Assembly (NCBI GenBank): GCA_024689485.1 | Contig: JAILDK010000107.1 | Location: 1 to 55,541 of the forward strand | Source of the DNA: Fibrobacter sp. | GTDB lineage: Bacteria; Fibrobacterota; Fibrobacteria; Fibrobacterales; Fibrobacteraceae | Length of the DNA stretch: 55,541 nt | Direction: 5' to 3' | Shown here: piece by piece, positions 33,895-42,479 of the stretch | Layout of the letters: every line of letters begins with the position of its first letter | Position numbering within the stretch: the stretch's first letter is position 1 | Made by a program: the position numbers and the translations under genes | The notes under the pieces: model-generated | What the model saw: the letters and a program-made list of their open reading frames with translations, nothing else | Database searches by the model: none | Told to the model about the DNA's origin: nothing

Positions 33895-35460
33895 TCAATC
33901 CGGTAAATTCTTCGCCGCGGACTGGGTTTCATACTCCATGCGCAGCCATTCCGCAGACCGAGCCTTGGTCACCACTCGGACCTCATCGAGCGAACCGTTC
34001 CACGTTTCCTCTTCCACATCATTACCGCCCACGCGGAACGGAAGAACCATATCCACTTCGCGCAGCTGAAAGGCGATCGGATCGCTCACGCGTTTTCCGT
34101 TGACGAACATCGAAATGGAATCATTCTTCGAAACGAGGCTGAGCATTTTCCACTTCGCCGAATCCGCAGTCAAAGAAACTCCCGGCAAGGAATCCCAGTG
34201 CAGAACATCGTATACAGCAAACACATCGGAGTTCGTTTCAAAGTACCACTGGAAAAGGGTCGAGTCCGCCCAAGAAGCCCGTTTGGCAAACAAAATCTGG
34301 TGATTGCCGTTATCGCCATTCCAGAGTGCCCAAAGAGAAAGCGTAAAGTCGCCCGAACACGGATTGATCGAATCCAGAGAAATGTACTGCCCCGCCGAAA
34401 GCGTCGCACCATAACCGATGACACCGTAAGCCGCATCCGAATCCGTCGCCGCATGAATCGCCGCATCGCCGTTCATGTGCAAACTCGCCATCACCGAATC
34501 CGCTTCAAGGAAGGCCCCCTGCGGAGCTAAAGCCTTTTCGCGAAGCGCAAGCGAAAACTTCACCTGTTGCGTTCCCGCCGGCAAAGAATCCAGGCGCACC
34601 CACAGCACCCCCTGCGAAGCCGAAGGCGTCCAATAGTCAACTTCAAAATTCAATTCCACGCCTTCTTCCGAAAGCACCTGGAACAAATCCGGATCCGAGA
34701 ATTTTTCAAAATCAATTTTATCGTTGAACTTCACCGGCAGCACAAAGCCGTAAAGCGTTTCCGTCGGAGCGCTCAAAAGTTCCACAGTCATTTCGGTCAA
34801 AGAATCCGAACTCGCATTTTGGGAAGAATCTTCTGGCACATCTGAAATCACGAGTACAGAATCTCCGTCCTCCGAAACTTCGAGCTGCGGAAGAAGAATT
34901 TCTGCCGAATCCGATTCCGAAGAGGCAAATTCATAATGCGCTTGCGGAGTTCCATTCTTCACATAGACAAGCGAAAGTTCCCCATACGGCACCGCATCAA
35001 AAGAGAAGTTCCCGTTCAAGTCCAAAGAAGCTTCTAAACTCGTACCGACAATGCGCACCTTGCCCGTCGTCTGCTCCGCAATCGAGCCCGTCAAAGGCTT
35101 GGACTCGCCCAGAATGTAATTCACCGAATCCTTCACGGATCGTGCAAGATAGTTTTCTGCATCCTTCGACACGTACAACACCTGCATTTCACTAGGCACA
35201 TCGTCGAATTCAAAACGGCCAAGACTATCCGTCACAGTTTCAAGCGAGTCCGAAATTCCCGAGCTTTCCCAGGAGTCCGCATAGGCAACCACACGAGCCG
35301 CAACCGCCGGCGTCACACCGTCCGCAAGCGTCACCGTGCCCGCAATCGAATTTCCGATATCCGTCACGCCACCTGCATTCCGGTGATCGTCACTACAACC
35401 CACCCAAACACCGCAAAGGATCACGAACAAACTAACAAAGCCATTCTTACTCAGCTTCAT
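33895..35460 (-). CDS. Surface lipoprotein with carboxypeptidase-regulatory-like and LamG-like domains
   Basis: A 521-residue lipoprotein (signal peptide MKLSKNGFVSLFVILCGVWVGC, cysteine 22 of the lipobox). Two small beta domains like carboxypeptidase regulatory domains follow (about 37-110, IAGTVTLADGVTPAVAARVVAY and DSLGRFEFDDVP; about 130-165, LDLNGNFSFDAVPYG). A serine/aspartate-rich middle and a DUF2341-like segment (about 225-320) precede a LamG/concanavalin-like domain (about 345-510; FTLSLWALWNGD, DSISMFVNGKRV, GSLDEVRVV). LamG domains bind glycans or other ligands. The start overlaps the end of the upstream TIGR02147-type regulator by 14 bp. Such pairs occur in Fibrobacter as I recall, so the regulator may control this protein. 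Confidence 0.82.
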   Translation of the reverse strand: MKLSKNGFVSLFVILCGVWVGCSDDHRNAGGVTDIGNSIAGTVTLADGVTPAVAARVVAYADSWESSGISDSLETVTDSLGRFEFDDVPSEMQVLYVSKDAENYLARSVKDSVNYILGESKPLTGSIAEQTTGKVRIVGTSLEASLDLNGNFSFDAVPYGELSLVYVKNGTPQAHYEFASSESDSAEILLPQLEVSEDGDSVLVISDVPEDSSQNASSDSLTEMTVELLSAPTETLYGFVLPVKFNDKIDFEKFSDPDLFQVLSEEGVELNFEVDYWTPSASQGVLWVRLDSLPAGTQQVKFSLALREKALAPQGAFLEADSVMASLHMNGDAAIHAATDSDAAYGVIGYGATLSAGQYISLDSINPCSGDFTLSLWALWNGDNGNHQILFAKRASWADSTLFQWYFETNSDVFAVYDVLHWDSLPGVSLTADSAKWKMLSLVSKNDSISMFVNGKRVSDPIAFQLREVDMVLPFRVGGNDVEEETWNGSLDEVRVVTKARSAEWLRMEYETQSAAKNLPD

Positions 35461-36316
35461 TTTTCGTCTCCTTCTCTAATTTTTTGCTCATCGGAAAAGC
35501 AACAACCATCATCTCGTAAACCTTATCGACCACTGGATCGTCCGACGCCTTCGCGATGATTTTCTGACGCGCTTCTTCCAAAACTTTTACCGCATAATCA
35601 TAGGATTTTTCACTCATCGCGAGCGTGGTAAAAGTTGCAAAGCGTTCAAAAGGCTTCTTTGTTTCAATGGAGCCGATTGCGTGCTGCACATATTCCCGGC
35701 GAATCTGACGCAAGTCCATCGGAGCGACCTGTTTCGCGTCGAGCATCAAAGCGGTACTCTTGTACTTTCCGGATTTATCCTTTTGAATGAGCCCCCAGCG
35801 AAGCATGTTTTCAACAGCCGCACGAGCCTCTTCCGTCGAAATCGAAGGTTCCACGGACCGCGCGAGGTGCATCATGTCGCCGTCAAAATCCGGATGCACC
35901 ACCAATTCGCGCAAAACCGGATAATACCACTTGGAAAAATATTCCTTCTGATCGTGGGAAACGTGTGCAAATTCACTCTGCGAACGGATCTGGATGATTT
36001 CATCCCATGCGCTTTCGCGCTCTTCACTGCGCTTTGCCTGATTGTATTCCACCAGAGCAGAAAAATATTTGGACTGGCGATTGTCAAGACCCATCGCCTT
36101 TGTCATCTTTTCAATGGACTTTGGCGTCAGATTAAAACGTCCGCGGATTACGTTCAAGCAATAGGACGAAGAACTGAACCCCGCCTTGGCCGCAAAAAAG
36201 CGATGCGAAAAAACGGCGCGCATCTTCTTCTGCTCGTCAAAATAATCTTGCAGAAAACGGCGGTAATCGTCGTAATCGAACAATTTATCTATCGCTGACA
36301 TATCTAGTTCAAACAT
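35447..36316 (-). CDS. TIGR02147-family (DUF4423) putative regulator
   Basis: A 289-residue cytosolic protein of the TIGR02147 group expanded in Fibrobacter. It starts with the family pattern DYDDYRRFLQDYFDEQKK, then FSHRFFAAKAGFSSSSYCLNVIRGRFNLTPKSIEKM (about 38-75), which looks like a helix-turn-helix. A second half carries SKWYYPVLRELVVHPDF (about 130) and MLRWGLIQKDKSGKYKST (about 175). The family is thought to be regulatory, but its DNA targets are not established to my knowledge. Start: ATG at 36316 or five codons later (36301); neither has a clear ribosome site. It overlaps the LamG lipoprotein gene by 14 bp, so the two are co-expressed. Confidence 0.8.
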   Translation of the reverse strand: MFELDMSAIDKLFDYDDYRRFLQDYFDEQKKMRAVFSHRFFAAKAGFSSSSYCLNVIRGRFNLTPKSIEKMTKAMGLDNRQSKYFSALVEYNQAKRSEERESAWDEIIQIRSQSEFAHVSHDQKEYFSKWYYPVLRELVVHPDFDGDMMHLARSVEPSISTEEARAAVENMLRWGLIQKDKSGKYKSTALMLDAKQVAPMDLRQIRREYVQHAIGSIETKKPFERFATFTTLAMSEKSYDYAVKVLEEARQKIIAKASDDPVVDKVYEMMVVAFPMSKKLEKETKNEAE

Positions 36317-36397
36317 AAATTTTTACACACTAAAAGTCAAAAATCGTAAGCAATACGGAAGAAAGAAGAGGCGCAACCCCTTCAACTTCTTTTAAAA

Positions 36398-36428
36398 TTT
36401 ACACGGCTAGCCATTTGGCTAGCCGTTA
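36398..36428 (-). terminator. Terminator of the purA-to-nitroreductase run
   Basis: Perfect 10-bp stem ACGGCTAGCC (36403-36412) with GGCTAGCCGT (36417-36426), loop ATTT. On the minus strand it is followed by an AT-rich rather than pure T stretch. It lies about 35 bp after the nitroreductase stop and upstream of the TIGR02147-type gene. Confidence 0.65.
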
Positions 36429-36459
36429 AACGATCGAAATAGCGTGTAAAAAGCGTTTT

Positions 36460-37053
36460 TTAGTAAATCCAGGTCACTTCATTGCCCTGACGGTCCAAGG
36501 CTTTGCGAAGCGGTAAACCGTCTTCCGTTTCCGGGTATCCGATAATCACCGAAGCGTAAACGCGTTCGTCTTCGTGCATGCCGAGTTCCTGCAAATAAGC
36601 GACCAAATCCGGATCTTCATTCAGCCAGCGAAGCTGATTGATCCAACAGCTTCCCAGGTCAAGTTCATTCGCTTCGAGCATCATATTCTGAATTGCACAA
36701 GCGGTATCCGCCATGTTGTTGCCGTAATCCTTTTGATTCGCAACAACGATCAAAACCGGAGCATCATAGCAAAAAACGTAGCCGCCTTTTTTCGACTGCA
36801 AAATCGAATTGCGCAGGCTCTTGTACATGCCTTCCGTCACTTCCATTTTGGCAAAGGCTTTTTCCACCAGAGCCACGAGCTTTTGAATCACATCCTTTTT
36901 GAGGATCGCAAAAAAATGTGCGGACTGGTTATTTCCACCGCTCGGCGCAAAGCGGCCCGCTTCAATGACTTTTTGCACCTTGTCGAGTTCCACCGGAATC
37001 TGTTTGTAACGGCGGGTGCTGCGACGGGTCAGAATCGATTCGTAAACATTCAT
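36460..37053 (-). CDS. Nitroreductase-family flavoprotein
   Basis: A 197-residue FMN-dependent oxidoreductase. It starts SILTRRSTRRYKQIPV, the usual RRSxRxY substrate/FMN end, followed by VIEAGRFAPSGGNNQSAHFFAIL (about 30-52), DTACAIQNMMLEANELDLGSCWI (about 115-138) and the C-terminal IIGYPETEDGLPLRK. These enzymes use NAD(P)H to reduce nitro or quinone compounds or modify flavins. The natural substrate is unknown. The start codon overlaps the stop of the TrmA-like gene (ATGA at 37050-37053), so translation is coupled. It is the last gene of a long minus-strand run. Confidence 0.9.
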   Translation of the reverse strand: MNVYESILTRRSTRRYKQIPVELDKVQKVIEAGRFAPSGGNNQSAHFFAILKKDVIQKLVALVEKAFAKMEVTEGMYKSLRNSILQSKKGGYVFCYDAPVLIVVANQKDYGNNMADTACAIQNMMLEANELDLGSCWINQLRWLNEDPDLVAYLQELGMHEDERVYASVIIGYPETEDGLPLRKALDRQGNEVTWIY

Positions 37054-38228
37054 TTGGAAACCTTTTCAAAAAGGATCATCGTTTCCAGGTGAGGAGTTCC
37101 CGGGAAAAGATCCAACGGTTGAATTTTCGAAACTTGGTAATGGGCAATGCGCCACTGGTTCACGGAGCGTGGAATTTCATCCGTACCGCAGAACACATGC
37201 AGAACGCGCTTCGGATTTCTTTTTGCAAGCGCCGGAATCACGCCCTGTTCCACACCTTTACGCGGCGGGTCCAGCAAAACAACTTCCGGTTCGCGGAACT
37301 TCGGAATTCTCTTTTCCACAAATTCGCCGTCGATTTTTCCCGCGAGGAACTTCGCATTCATTCGCTTCAAGAAGCGTGCACTGTTCTTTGCGTATTCAAT
37401 CGAAGGACCTTCCCATTCCACGCCAAAAGTAGACTTCGCCTCTTTGCCGATGCCGAGAGAGAAAAGTCCATAACCGCAGTAGAGATCGAGCATGTGCTCT
37501 TCCGCATTCGGCCGCAAAAGTTCTTTTGCCTTCGAAAGCAGATTCGGAATCTGCGATTCGTTGATCTGGCTAAAGCCTGTGACCGGATACTTCAAACGGA
37601 TATCGCCGAGGTCAAGCGAAAGATCCTTGGGGCCGTAAAGCGTTTTGAACGCAAGCGCATTCGTCGGGCGCTGAGCTTCCAGATAGTAGTCGGAACGGGT
37701 CGGGTCAAAATAAACGTGGGCAGAAAAAATGCCGAGATTCGAAGCGGTCAAATGTTCGCCCATGAGCTTCAGCTTGCGCACCACGGAAGCGTTCATTTCG
37801 TTCACATTAAAAATGACCGTGCGACGCTTGTAAGAGCCTCGAATGATGAGCCAGTTCATCGCTTCGGCAAGAGCCTTGAATACGGGCTTTTTCAAGTAGC
37901 CTTCGACGAGCTTGTAAATCGCGAGATGCTCTTCTGGTTCAAGAGGCTCCGCGTATTCCGAGCGGTCATCGTCTTCGCCAAAGACCAAGGAGAATTCCCC
38001 GTTTTCAAAAATGGCGCGACGCTTGGTCGTTGTACGGTAAGAACGCGACATCGGACTTGCAATCACTTCTTCCGGAGACGGCAAACCGTTCTTTTCGCAG
38101 AACAAGGCAAAGGCTTTGTTCTTCACCGCGAGTTCATCTTTATAGTCCAAAATGGGAATCGAAAGAAGCGGAAGGCTCGAAAGAGTCTTCGGCATCGATT
38201 CCCGAAGAGCGTTAGAAAAAGTGATCAT
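37050..38228 (-). CDS. TrmA/RlmC-D-like RNA 5-methyluridine methyltransferase with altered catalytic loop
   Basis: A 392-residue SAM-dependent enzyme of the TrmA fold. The ATG at 38226-38228 overlaps the upstream stop (ATGA), which fixes the start; the frame extends upstream without support. It has SPMSRSYRTTTKRRA near 58 (TrmA-type N-domain), GFSQINESQIPNLL near 223 (the FxQxN SAM/RNA loop), MLDLYCGYGLFSLGIG near 247 (SAM motif I), and VVLLDPPRKG near 326. The catalytic-cysteine loop that reads YISCNP in the family reads VLHVFCGTDEIPRS here. No [4Fe-4S] cysteines or TRAM domain are seen, so it is closest to the TrmA branch. The RNA target is not predictable. Confidence 0.8.
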   Translation of the reverse strand: MITFSNALRESMPKTLSSLPLLSIPILDYKDELAVKNKAFALFCEKNGLPSPEEVIASPMSRSYRTTTKRRAIFENGEFSLVFGEDDDRSEYAEPLEPEEHLAIYKLVEGYLKKPVFKALAEAMNWLIIRGSYKRRTVIFNVNEMNASVVRKLKLMGEHLTASNLGIFSAHVYFDPTRSDYYLEAQRPTNALAFKTLYGPKDLSLDLGDIRLKYPVTGFSQINESQIPNLLSKAKELLRPNAEEHMLDLYCGYGLFSLGIGKEAKSTFGVEWEGPSIEYAKNSARFLKRMNAKFLAGKIDGEFVEKRIPKFREPEVVLLDPPRKGVEQGVIPALAKRNPKRVLHVFCGTDEIPRSVNQWRIAHYQVSKIQPLDLFPGTPHLETMILFEKVSK

Positions 38229-39028
38229 GGTTCGTTCTTTGAAATGAGAATAACACGGATGCCAGTCGTTGTTGAAGCGTAATCCGGAAGATGATTTTCG
38301 TAAGCGTCCAAAGCGATTTCCTTCGCGACCGACGTCCAATTTCCGCCGCAAAGAGCCGTGTCGCTTGTCCACTCGGCAACGTTTCCGGCAACGTCATAAA
38401 GTCCCCAGGCGTTCGGCAATTTTTGCGCCACGACCTGATACGTATCCGTCAGATTGTTGTACTGTGCATAATCCGAAGCTTTCGCCGTGCCCCAGTAATA
38501 AGTATCCGAAGAGCCTGCACGAGCCGCCACCTTCCACTCCGCTTTTGTCGGGAGTCGAACGGCATTCGCTTCCAAATCGATTTGCACTCCAGCTATTTTA
38601 TTTCCTGCTCCCACAGAGGTGTAAGAATACGCCGTATCAAGCCCTAAAACCTTGGACAGCGCGTTTGCAAAAAGAACAGCATCATACCAGCTCACGTTCG
38701 AAACCGGAAAAGAATCGCCCACCGCTTTCGTCATCTGCGCCGGAAGCGTTCCCATCAAAGCTTCATAATCGGCTTGGGTAATTTCCGTTTGCGAAATCGA
38801 AAATGCAGAAGTTTCAATCCAAGAAACGGAAAGCGTTACCGAGCTCGACGACGTTTTCGAAGCCGAAGAAACTTCCGTCGAGGAAGAACTCGCGTACGAA
38901 GCGGAACTCGTTTTGACAGCGCATTCCGGGCAGTCCAAGCCGCCCGTTTCCCCGTTCGTCGGAGAAGAACAGGCGCCAAGCATTCCCGCAAAAGCGAGGG
39001 CGGCGATTTTAAATTTCCAATGACGCAT
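38225..39028 (-). CDS. SUMF1/formylglycine-generating-enzyme-fold lipoprotein
   Basis: A 267-residue lipoprotein: signal peptide MRHWKFKIAALAFAGMLGAC with the lipobox LGAC, then a serine-rich linker with SSSTEVSSASKTSSSS. The rest follows the SUMF1 pattern: FSISQTEITQADYEALMG near 80, FPVSNVSWYDAVLFANAL near 105, VRLPTKAEWKVAARAG near 155, WGLYDVAGNVAEWTSD near 205, and a final RVI. In the FGE family, catalysis needs two cysteines; here only LCGGNW is near the usual site, so activity is doubtful. Ligand or carbohydrate binding is an alternative, as in C-type-lectin-like relatives. I chose the ATG at 39028 with GGAG upstream; an overlapping GTG one codon before is possible. The stop overlaps the next start. 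Confidence 0.78.
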   Translation of the reverse strand: MRHWKFKIAALAFAGMLGACSSPTNGETGGLDCPECAVKTSSASYASSSSTEVSSASKTSSSSVTLSVSWIETSAFSISQTEITQADYEALMGTLPAQMTKAVGDSFPVSNVSWYDAVLFANALSKVLGLDTAYSYTSVGAGNKIAGVQIDLEANAVRLPTKAEWKVAARAGSSDTYYWGTAKASDYAQYNNLTDTYQVVAQKLPNAWGLYDVAGNVAEWTSDTALCGGNWTSVAKEIALDAYENHLPDYASTTTGIRVILISKNEP

Positions 39029-39040
39029 CACGCTTCTCCA

Positions 39041-42000
39041 TTAGCGAACAACGCCGACGCGGTAGAACTTTTCTTTCTTCTTGCCCGAGGTGAACTTCAC
39101 CTTCAAACGCACCGTGTAAACGTCACTGCCCAAGCGGGAAATGTCCAAATGGTCCGTCTGGTTTGCGCCTTTGTTTGCGGCACCGAGCTTTTTCGAAAAG
39201 ACGCAAAGTCCCGTGATGTCGTAGAATTCAAGCGTTGTTGACTTCGCATTCATGCCGAGCGTATAACGCACATTCGCGACGCCTCCGCGCACCGGATTCG
39301 GATACACAAAGAATTCTTCAATGCTTTCCACGGAATCGCTTGCCGCAGGTTCCGGAAGTTTCGAAGCGTCAAAGTAATTCAAACGTTCATAGCCTGCGCC
39401 CGGAATGTTCCAGGATCTCGCCATCACATCCGCATCCGTCGAAGCCTTTGCCAAATTGTACCCCGAAGCGGAATGACGTTGGAACGCATAAACCTGCGGA
39501 GTCGAAAGGGAATCAATCGCCTTGTCCACAAAGAACGTCATCGGGTAAACCGTTTCGCCGTATTCAAAGTTGCCCGCCGAAATCGGGAAACCATCCGTCA
39601 CCGCCTTTCCCTTGGAATTAAACGCCATCAGCATACCGCCGTTCGTTCCAATGAGAATTTCCGGGAGCGAATCCCCCGTCACATCCATCAACAACGGATC
39701 CGAAAGGAAGGAATATTCCGGCAAGTTTTTCGTCACCGTCGCCGGGAATCCCGAAATCACGACGCCCGAACGGTCAATCGCATAAACCAAATTGTAACCG
39801 ACAAAGACCGCATCCGGATAGCCGTCGCCGTTCACGTCGCCGATGGCAATCGGAGAGGTTTCTTCATCCAGAGCGTTTTTTCCATCGTTTCCACGCTTAA
39901 AAGAACGCGGAGCAAAGATTACCGTCGCAGAATCATTCGCACGGACCATCGTCGCATAACCGCGACTGCCGAGCACAAACATTTCGGAACTACCGTCGCG
40001 GTCAAAATCCGAGCAGGCGACGCGGAAGCTCTGCTTTTTCACGCTGATTAAATTCTTGTTCGTTATCTTCGGAGAGGCGAGCTTTTGCACACGGCCTTCG
40101 TCGCCCTTGTACAGAGCCATTGCAGCGTCCTTGCCGACGATGGCGATGTTGTCCGATTCGCCGTCCGGGCAAAGTGCCATATCCTGCGGAATCAAATTTT
40201 CCGGTAAGTTAAAGGTTTCCACCTTCGCAAGGTTCGAAGTCTTCAAACGATAAAGCTTATTCGAGTCTGCAACATAAACGTAACCGTTCCGAATCATCGG
40301 GCCAATCACAGGCGCCGTCATCGAAGCGAGTTCGCGGTCATACTGTACCTGATCGATTGCAGAAGACAGCACGGTGCGAACAAGACCTTTCTTTTGATGC
40401 AAGCTGAACACGGAATCCTTGACCGCAGCCATGCCGATGAGCTTTCCGTAAGAGCTTCCCAAGCGGTAGAGCGAAACCGTTTCCGTCGAATCCGCATTCG
40501 AAAGGATCGAAGTCTTGACCGTCGTATCGCTTTCCATCAGAGCGTTACCCGAAGCGCTCATCACCTGGAGCGTTCCATCCGCCGCCCCAAAGACGATCAA
40601 CTTTTCGCCATCGCCGACCGACATGCCTTCCGGATAATCCAGCGCCACCGCGCCACGTACCGCCGCATTCAAACCGACATTCTTCGGGAACTCGGAACCG
40701 GAAATCAAAGAATTCGAAGCCCAGGAAATCGTCACCGGAATCGAAGCGGCGGCAAAGTTCACCACACTATCGCCCATAAAGGCATTCGCCGTTTTTTCCG
40801 TGTGATATTCCTTCGCCTTTTTCGCCGTCACGGTAATGCCCGTATAGCCGCCTGTAGTCGTCGCTGTATTGCCGTAGCCCGAAGGTTTAATCGACCAGAC
40901 CGTATCCTTCGGCGAATCTTCACCCTTTCGTACATGCGGAATCAAGTCCGAACCGGAACCGTAATCGTAGGTGTCCTGACCGAGAGCATTCTTAAAAGTT
41001 TTACCAATCGAAAGAATGCCGTCCGCCTCGGCAAGCATAATGCCGTACTGGTGATCGCGCACCGTATCGCCGCCCCAGAAGTTCGCAACGCCGTAGGGCA
41101 AGCCTTCTCTCAAATACCAATCGTTCACCTTCCACACAGCAACACCGCTCGAAGGGAGCCCCGCATCAAAAGAAGAAAGGTTTACGATTACACCGTTCAG
41201 CTTCTTCTTGTTCTTCACGCAATTCTTTCCCTTCGAATCGCAAGTGCTGTCTTCAAAAGCCACGTGCAGACTATCGACCGGGTAAACCTTGGTCACAATT
41301 TCATAATCTTCTTCCGCCGCTACATCTGAAGCCGGCACATACGAAACCGCAATCTTTGCCGAATCGCCAAGCGAACGTTCCCGGTTTTCAATCAAAAGGT
41401 ATTCATTCGAAGAAAGCGGCACCTTTACCACTTCCGTCCCATTTCCAGAACCCGCCGCCACAAGATCCTTCGTAATCGAACCCGAGCTCGGCGGATAAAC
41501 CGTCACAGGCTTTGCCCAGCCCATATAAGAGCGCACCCATGCAGACGGCAAAACCGGGAAAAAGCCGTTGCCCGCATTGTAGCCCGCAAAGTCCATCACA
41601 TCAAAATAACCCAAACGGGAAATGCCCTGCACCACATCATAAGTGTTCGGCATGCCGAGTTCTCGACCGATCTGATAAACAATCGTTCCGTTGATGCCCC
41701 AGTTCAAACCGTCCTGCGAAGCGGTTTCGCTCGTCACCATGATCGTCTTCAACGTATCGAAAGTCGCATTCGGAACGATCATGCCCTTCAAATCCTTGGC
41801 ACAGTTTCGAGTCGTATCCGTCGAATCGAGATAGCTCCAAAAATCCTGCGTCACATAGACGTCCATAAAGTCGCCCTGGGTATCCGCATTGTTCGTCCCC
41901 ATACTTCCGCCGTCGAGCAAACGGCTCGCACCCGCATGGATAATCATAAAGGCGCGCTTGGTATTCGAATTCTTGGACTGCGGAACGATAAACGGGTTAT

Positions 42001-42460
42001 CCAGCGTATCCTTCGACTGGTTCGCTTCGGTCACCGCGTCCCAAATAAAATTCATGTAGTCACGGCTACGGGCTTCGTCGAATTCCGCGGTTTTTTCGCC
42101 TTTCTTTTTCGCGGTACGGTTGTAATCGATAATGTAATGATCAACGGTATAAGGTTCTCCACTCGGAAAGATGCGAGTCTTGATGACCAGGTTTCCGTTG
42201 CTCACCGCCTTGTAATAATTATTCGCAAAATCAAAATGCTTTTGCCAGTACGCAGCACTTGCACGGTGACCGCTCGGATCCAAGCTGTAGTTCGCATTGG
42301 AAGTATCACTGTCCGAATCAAAACGGCCCGTTCCCGTCGTCAGGGAATTATCCGGGGATTCCTGCAAGAACTGCACGCGCAGCGCAAAGATTTCAAGCGT
42401 GTCCACCGCAAAGGAAGACGCGAAAAGAGCGAGCCAGGCGAAAAAGAAAAGACGTCTCAT
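39041..42460 (-). CDS. Giant secreted M6-peptidase-like protein with lost HExxH site, FG-GAP-type repeats and type IX-like sorting tail
   Basis: A 1139-residue secreted protein (ATG at 42460; signal peptide MRRLFFFAWLALFASSFA). The first 330 residues follow immune-inhibitor-A/M6 peptidases: an ASAAYWQKHFDFANNYYKAVSNG region and, near residue 262, VYQIGRELGMPNTYD then YFDVMDFAGYN. The family has VHELGHxLGLPDLYD there, so both histidines and the glutamate are replaced (Y, Q, R). Beta-propeller-like FG-GAP segments follow (FDRDGSSEMFVLG, GDVNGDGYPDAVFVG, MDVTGDSLPEILIG, about 865-1020). The last 90 residues (FVYPNPVRGGVANVRYTL to YRVGVV) match a type A sorting tail. It is likely a surface-anchored non-catalytic binding protein. 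It sits in the run with LolB-like and SUMF1 lipoproteins. Confidence 0.8.
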   Translation of the reverse strand: MRRLFFFAWLALFASSFAVDTLEIFALRVQFLQESPDNSLTTGTGRFDSDSDTSNANYSLDPSGHRASAAYWQKHFDFANNYYKAVSNGNLVIKTRIFPSGEPYTVDHYIIDYNRTAKKKGEKTAEFDEARSRDYMNFIWDAVTEANQSKDTLDNPFIVPQSKNSNTKRAFMIIHAGASRLLDGGSMGTNNADTQGDFMDVYVTQDFWSYLDSTDTTRNCAKDLKGMIVPNATFDTLKTIMVTSETASQDGLNWGINGTIVYQIGRELGMPNTYDVVQGISRLGYFDVMDFAGYNAGNGFFPVLPSAWVRSYMGWAKPVTVYPPSSGSITKDLVAAGSGNGTEVVKVPLSSNEYLLIENRERSLGDSAKIAVSYVPASDVAAEEDYEIVTKVYPVDSLHVAFEDSTCDSKGKNCVKNKKKLNGVIVNLSSFDAGLPSSGVAVWKVNDWYLREGLPYGVANFWGGDTVRDHQYGIMLAEADGILSIGKTFKNALGQDTYDYGSGSDLIPHVRKGEDSPKDTVWSIKPSGYGNTATTTGGYTGITVTAKKAKEYHTEKTANAFMGDSVVNFAAASIPVTISWASNSLISGSEFPKNVGLNAAVRGAVALDYPEGMSVGDGEKLIVFGAADGTLQVMSASGNALMESDTTVKTSILSNADSTETVSLYRLGSSYGKLIGMAAVKDSVFSLHQKKGLVRTVLSSAIDQVQYDRELASMTAPVIGPMIRNGYVYVADSNKLYRLKTSNLAKVETFNLPENLIPQDMALCPDGESDNIAIVGKDAAMALYKGDEGRVQKLASPKITNKNLISVKKQSFRVACSDFDRDGSSEMFVLGSRGYATMVRANDSATVIFAPRSFKRGNDGKNALDEETSPIAIGDVNGDGYPDAVFVGYNLVYAIDRSGVVISGFPATVTKNLPEYSFLSDPLLMDVTGDSLPEILIGTNGGMLMAFNSKGKAVTDGFPISAGNFEYGETVYPMTFFVDKAIDSLSTPQVYAFQRHSASGYNLAKASTDADVMARSWNIPGAGYERLNYFDASKLPEPAASDSVESIEEFFVYPNPVRGGVANVRYTLGMNAKSTTLEFYDITGLCVFSKKLGAANKGANQTDHLDISRLGSDVYTVRLKVKFTSGKKKEKFYRVGVVR

Positions 42461-42479
42461 ATTCAAAAACTACAAAATC

